Shown one piece after another: positions 61,090-64,000 of a stretch of DNA of 64,000 nt. The notes beneath the pieces are model-generated. The model worked only from the letters and a program-made list of their open reading frames with translations. It searched no databases and was not told the DNA's origin. Source of the stretch: Mucor racemosus (taxonomy: Eukaryota > Mucoromycota > Mucoromycetes > Mucorales > Mucoraceae); the NCBI GenBank assembly GCA_027405735.1, contig JAPEHQ010000021.1, forward strand, positions 62,001-126,000, in the 5' to 3' direction. The translations under genes were made by a program, and so were the position numbers. Position 1 is the stretch's first letter. Every line of letters starts with the position of its first letter.

Positions 61090-62650
61090 AGTATGGTTAC
61101 CTTAAACGTCTTCTTCATTTTCCTCGTCGTCACCTTCCTCATTATCGTCAACATCCCAATATTTCTCTTTCTCATCCTTATCCTTATCTTCACCCTCCTT
61201 ACTATACTCGCAATCGTGACGCTGTGATTCATCTTTGCAATTCTCTTCGTCTTAATGATCGTGGCGGAAGCGATGGTGTGTATGGTAATCACCTAATTCA
61301 GCGCATCCGCCAGCTATAATGCTGGAAGTGCTTCCGAAATATCTAAATTGGAATCAAAGGATGACAATGAATTAGATTCTGATATAGTATCTGGATTTGA
61401 TCGAGAATCAGATTCTGATTGAGAGGAAGACTCTTTAGAGCTACTGCCAGTATGTATTATCAATAGACGTTGTTAATATACAATATGACGCACTTTTTTC
61501 TTAACATTGCTAACATGTTTCTGTGGAAATCAATGTAATAACTTCATAAGCAGGTATTGACTCAATTGGATATTCCATAGTAGTCGTTATTGATGGATTT
61601 GGTACCTGTATTGTATTTGCCTTGTATATGTAGTAGTGGTTTTCGTACCTTCAGCTTCTATTTTTGTGGAAGTTTCCCCAATAAAAATATTGTTAATACC
61701 TATTTCAATAACAGTATTGATAAATATTGACACTGTTACTGTACACATTGTGGTGTCATGTGTTTCAATTCCTGTATTGTAAAGTCCTGGCCGATGTCGT
61801 GTTGTAGTGTCTATCACTGTTTCATAAACAGTTATTATTTCGGTGCGTAGAAGTTAGATTGTTTTCAATGAGTTCTTTGGCAATGCGGTATTGATTACTG
61901 GAGGACATGTTTGGTACAAACATGGGCCAAATCGAATTGTGTTAAGCTTAGATCAGAGCGAATACTCACATCATTAAGAGTACCATCACTTTTTATTTGT
62001 AAGGTAAGTGTTGTAACCAACAATGCCTTTTTAATTATCTCTAATGCTCCTATTATTGTAGCGAAAGAAACATAACTATAGTAATTATTTTTATATGTTT
62101 AGCGCAAATCTGATTGTTGCAGTACTTTAGCTGTGGATCCTGTTGGAAGACAGATATACCCATTTAAAGCAACATTCATGTAGGCTCCAGTTACAAATTT
62201 GACGACAAGACCAACCTTTGAATATATGTCTGGATTATTATCGCTATAATCAACAGCACTCTTTGCATTGATAGAATAGTTGGTGCAATAAATTACCCCT
62301 GAGCATAAAGAGGACCTGATATAGAATGACTACCACCTGTTACAAAAGTTCTAATCTAATTGAATTGAAATTTTGCAACTATTTTTTCAATTAAAATTAA
62401 TATAAAATATTAAATAATTTAAAATCTTTAGATTGTATCCAAGAAACGACATTTTCTGATAGATCAGTTAAGAAATCTTGGACTACATCTGAATTTGTAA
62501 ATATGGCACCTTCGACTGTATATCAAAGCGAAAACTTCTAGCATCTGCAGCGAATCGCAATAAGCTTCCAGAATCTTGACCAAAAATTAAAACTGGATTC
62601 AAAAGGATTAAATCTGTTGCAATTGCAAGAGTTTTATAATTGAAAATTGA
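61090..62650 (-). pseudogene. Eroded minus-strand coding region, Ser/Thr-rich surface-protein-like
   Basis: From 62650 down, the minus strand contains protein-like pieces in changing frames: SGSLLRFAADARSF, VVQDFLTDLSENVVSWIQ, VIYCTNYSINAKSAVDYSD, YMNVALNGYICLPTGST, KALLVTTLTLQIKSDGTLN, a Thr-rich stretch (KTTTTYT), a Ser-rich stretch (HTGSSSKESSSQSESDS) and an acidic tail (YWDVDDNEEGDDEENEED). The order suggests an extracellular domain, a Ser/Thr-rich stalk and an acidic end. Several frameshifts (e.g. about 62555 and 62305) cannot be explained by introns. I do not recognise the family. Confidence 0.4.
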
Positions 62651-62678
62651 ATAAAAAAAAAAAAAAAAAAAAAAAAAA
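62651..62678. repeat. Long poly-A tract
   Basis: About 26 consecutive A at the upstream edge of the eroded coding region. 62679-63028 is the promoter side of the chitin synthase gene and shows no other gene. Confidence 0.9.
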
Positions 62679-63028
62679 GGTCAAAACATGCAATTTAACC
62701 AGCATTTTTAAAAATGTATTTGAGTAAATAAATCTGCAATTTTGTTTATTCTTCACTGTACAATATTAAAAAAAAGAAAAAAAAGGGAGTACGGTGATAT
62801 AAAAATGCCCTTAAAATAAAGAAAACTTGGTAAAATTCCTTTTATAAATCCCTTTTTTCTTTTGTGTAATATTTACATATAAAAATGGGAGTAAAAAGGG
62901 ATTTGATTTGATGTCAATCCATCCTTGTACGAGCATAGAAATTATGAGTTACATTATAACATTTTCAAAAACTGGTTTTTTCCCTCTTTTTCTTCTTTTT
63001 TGCTTTCTTTTTGCTTATTTTCTTTAAA

Positions 63029-64000
63029 ATGGTGAAGCAAAAAGATACCATTTTACATCATATAAAGTCATTGTATGATTCAAATGTATTATATTCTCGA
63101 TTGGGTGATAATGTTATTGTTGCTATAAACTCAAATCATAATCAAAATCAAAGCCAACAATCAGTGGAATATGTTTCTGAATATAAGAACACCACACTTA
63201 GTACACAACTGCCATTTCATTTGTTTCAAACTGTAAATCAATGCTACCTTCATATGAGAAGAACAGCGATAGATCAGTCGATTTTATTAAGGTTTTTTTT
63301 TTTTTGTGAATATCCTTTCTCCCTATAAACATTTATTAACTGCTCTTTAAACCCATAGTGGTGATACAGGAAGTGGAAAGTCTGAAATATCCAATCTAAT
63401 TATATCTCATTTGATATCTTTAAGCGTTCACAAAAAAGAGACAAAACTACAAACACAAATACTACATGTGCAAGCAATATTGAACGCATTTGGACATGCA
63501 AAAACATCCTTGAACCAAAACGCATCTAGATTTGGAAAGTATATGGAGATTCAATTCAATGAAAGAGGTAGAATGATTGGGTGTAAAGTGTTAAATTACC
63601 TGTTGGATAAGCAAAGAGTAGTAGCTGGACAACATAAGAAGATTGGATACAATTTCCATATATTCTACATGTTATTATGTGGTGCAACTATAGAGGAAAG
63701 AACTGCATTATCGTTAACTGATTTCGCTGCATATAAATACACGAAAGCAATATCACCACCATTTTCTAATGATCAAAGCAATGAAGATTATCAAGCACTT
63801 TTGGCCTCTTTGAGACATATTGGATTAGGAAAACGATATCAAACCCGTATTATGCAATTAATTGCTTCTATTTTACATTTGGGTCAACTTCAATTTGTAG
63901 ACGATACAACAATGCAAGAAGCTGCTTATGTTAAAAATGTGGAAACTTTAGAATTGGTATCTGATTTCCTAGGCATTAATCCTCGAGCACTTGAAAACGT
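63029..64000 (+). CDS. Chitin synthase with N-terminal myosin motor (class V-type), 5' part
   Basis: Exon 1 is 63029-63291 and exon 2 runs from 63359 off the window end; 301 codons are visible. The sequence is a myosin-like motor: P-loop GDTGSGKSE (about residue 89), switch-I-like NQNASRFGKYMEIQF, then NFHIFYMLLCGA and LIASILHLG. The wording of these motifs (SGDTGSGKSE, ASRFGKY) matches the motor heads of fungal class V chitin synthases better than cargo myosins, so the missing 3' part should encode the chitin synthase domain. The P-loop is kept, unlike in class VII. It would act in polarised cell-wall growth. The chitin synthase half cannot be seen here. Confidence 0.82.

Noticed and set aside
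1..64000. CRISPR arrays, rRNA genes, bacterial operons
   Set aside because: No regularly spaced repeats and no rRNA core sequences; genes have spliceosomal introns, so the DNA is eukaryotic nuclear.

Overview
The window looks like a piece of a filamentous fungal chromosome, most likely from the Mucoromycota (Mucorales-type). Signs are AT-rich DNA, many 50-90 bp GT-AG introns, a chitin synthase with a myosin motor, a CSC1-type channel, a Puf3-like protein and heavy invasion by small transposons. Assignment to a lineage is inference; no rRNA or other species marker is present. I re-read every intact gene exon by exon, and all splice phases close in frame.

Layout. 138-3606: an alpha/beta-hydrolase/tyrosine-phosphatase fusion and an F-box/LRR protein. 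3755-14800: repeats, dominated by two head-to-head copies of a CACTA-ended transposon (family K here) that form a near-perfect giant inverted repeat. 15118-20741: a Pumilio-family RNA-binding protein and a mitochondrial AIF-like oxidoreductase. 21010-23030: repeat R and a broken ABC transporter. 24109-27689 (minus): a stress-gated cation channel. 28700-44770: a second repeat-rich block with a full-length K element (34682-40937) carrying a Tc1/mariner element and a MITE. 44775-51419: a compact gene island (cytochrome P450, Asterix-like ER protein, PAF1, acyl-CoA oxidase). 51650-60870: more repeats, with a pogo-like MITE, solo LTRs and a degenerate tRNA-like sequence. 61090-62650: an eroded minus-strand coding region. 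63029-64000: the 5' end of a chitin synthase with a myosin motor.

How things fit together. The P450 (probable ER fatty-acid hydroxylase) and the acyl-CoA oxidase (ends in Ala-Arg-Leu, a PTS1-type peroxisomal signal) could both act in fatty-acid breakdown. PAF1 and Asterix are housekeeping genes that appear to share a short divergent promoter. The most notable mobile-DNA result is that all five K copies carry a fragment resembling the C-terminal WD repeat of cytoplasmic dynein intermediate chain, i.e. a host gene piece captured and multiplied by a transposon. Copies with and without insertions sit side by side, so several MITEs and solo LTRs can be defined to the base with their target-site duplications.
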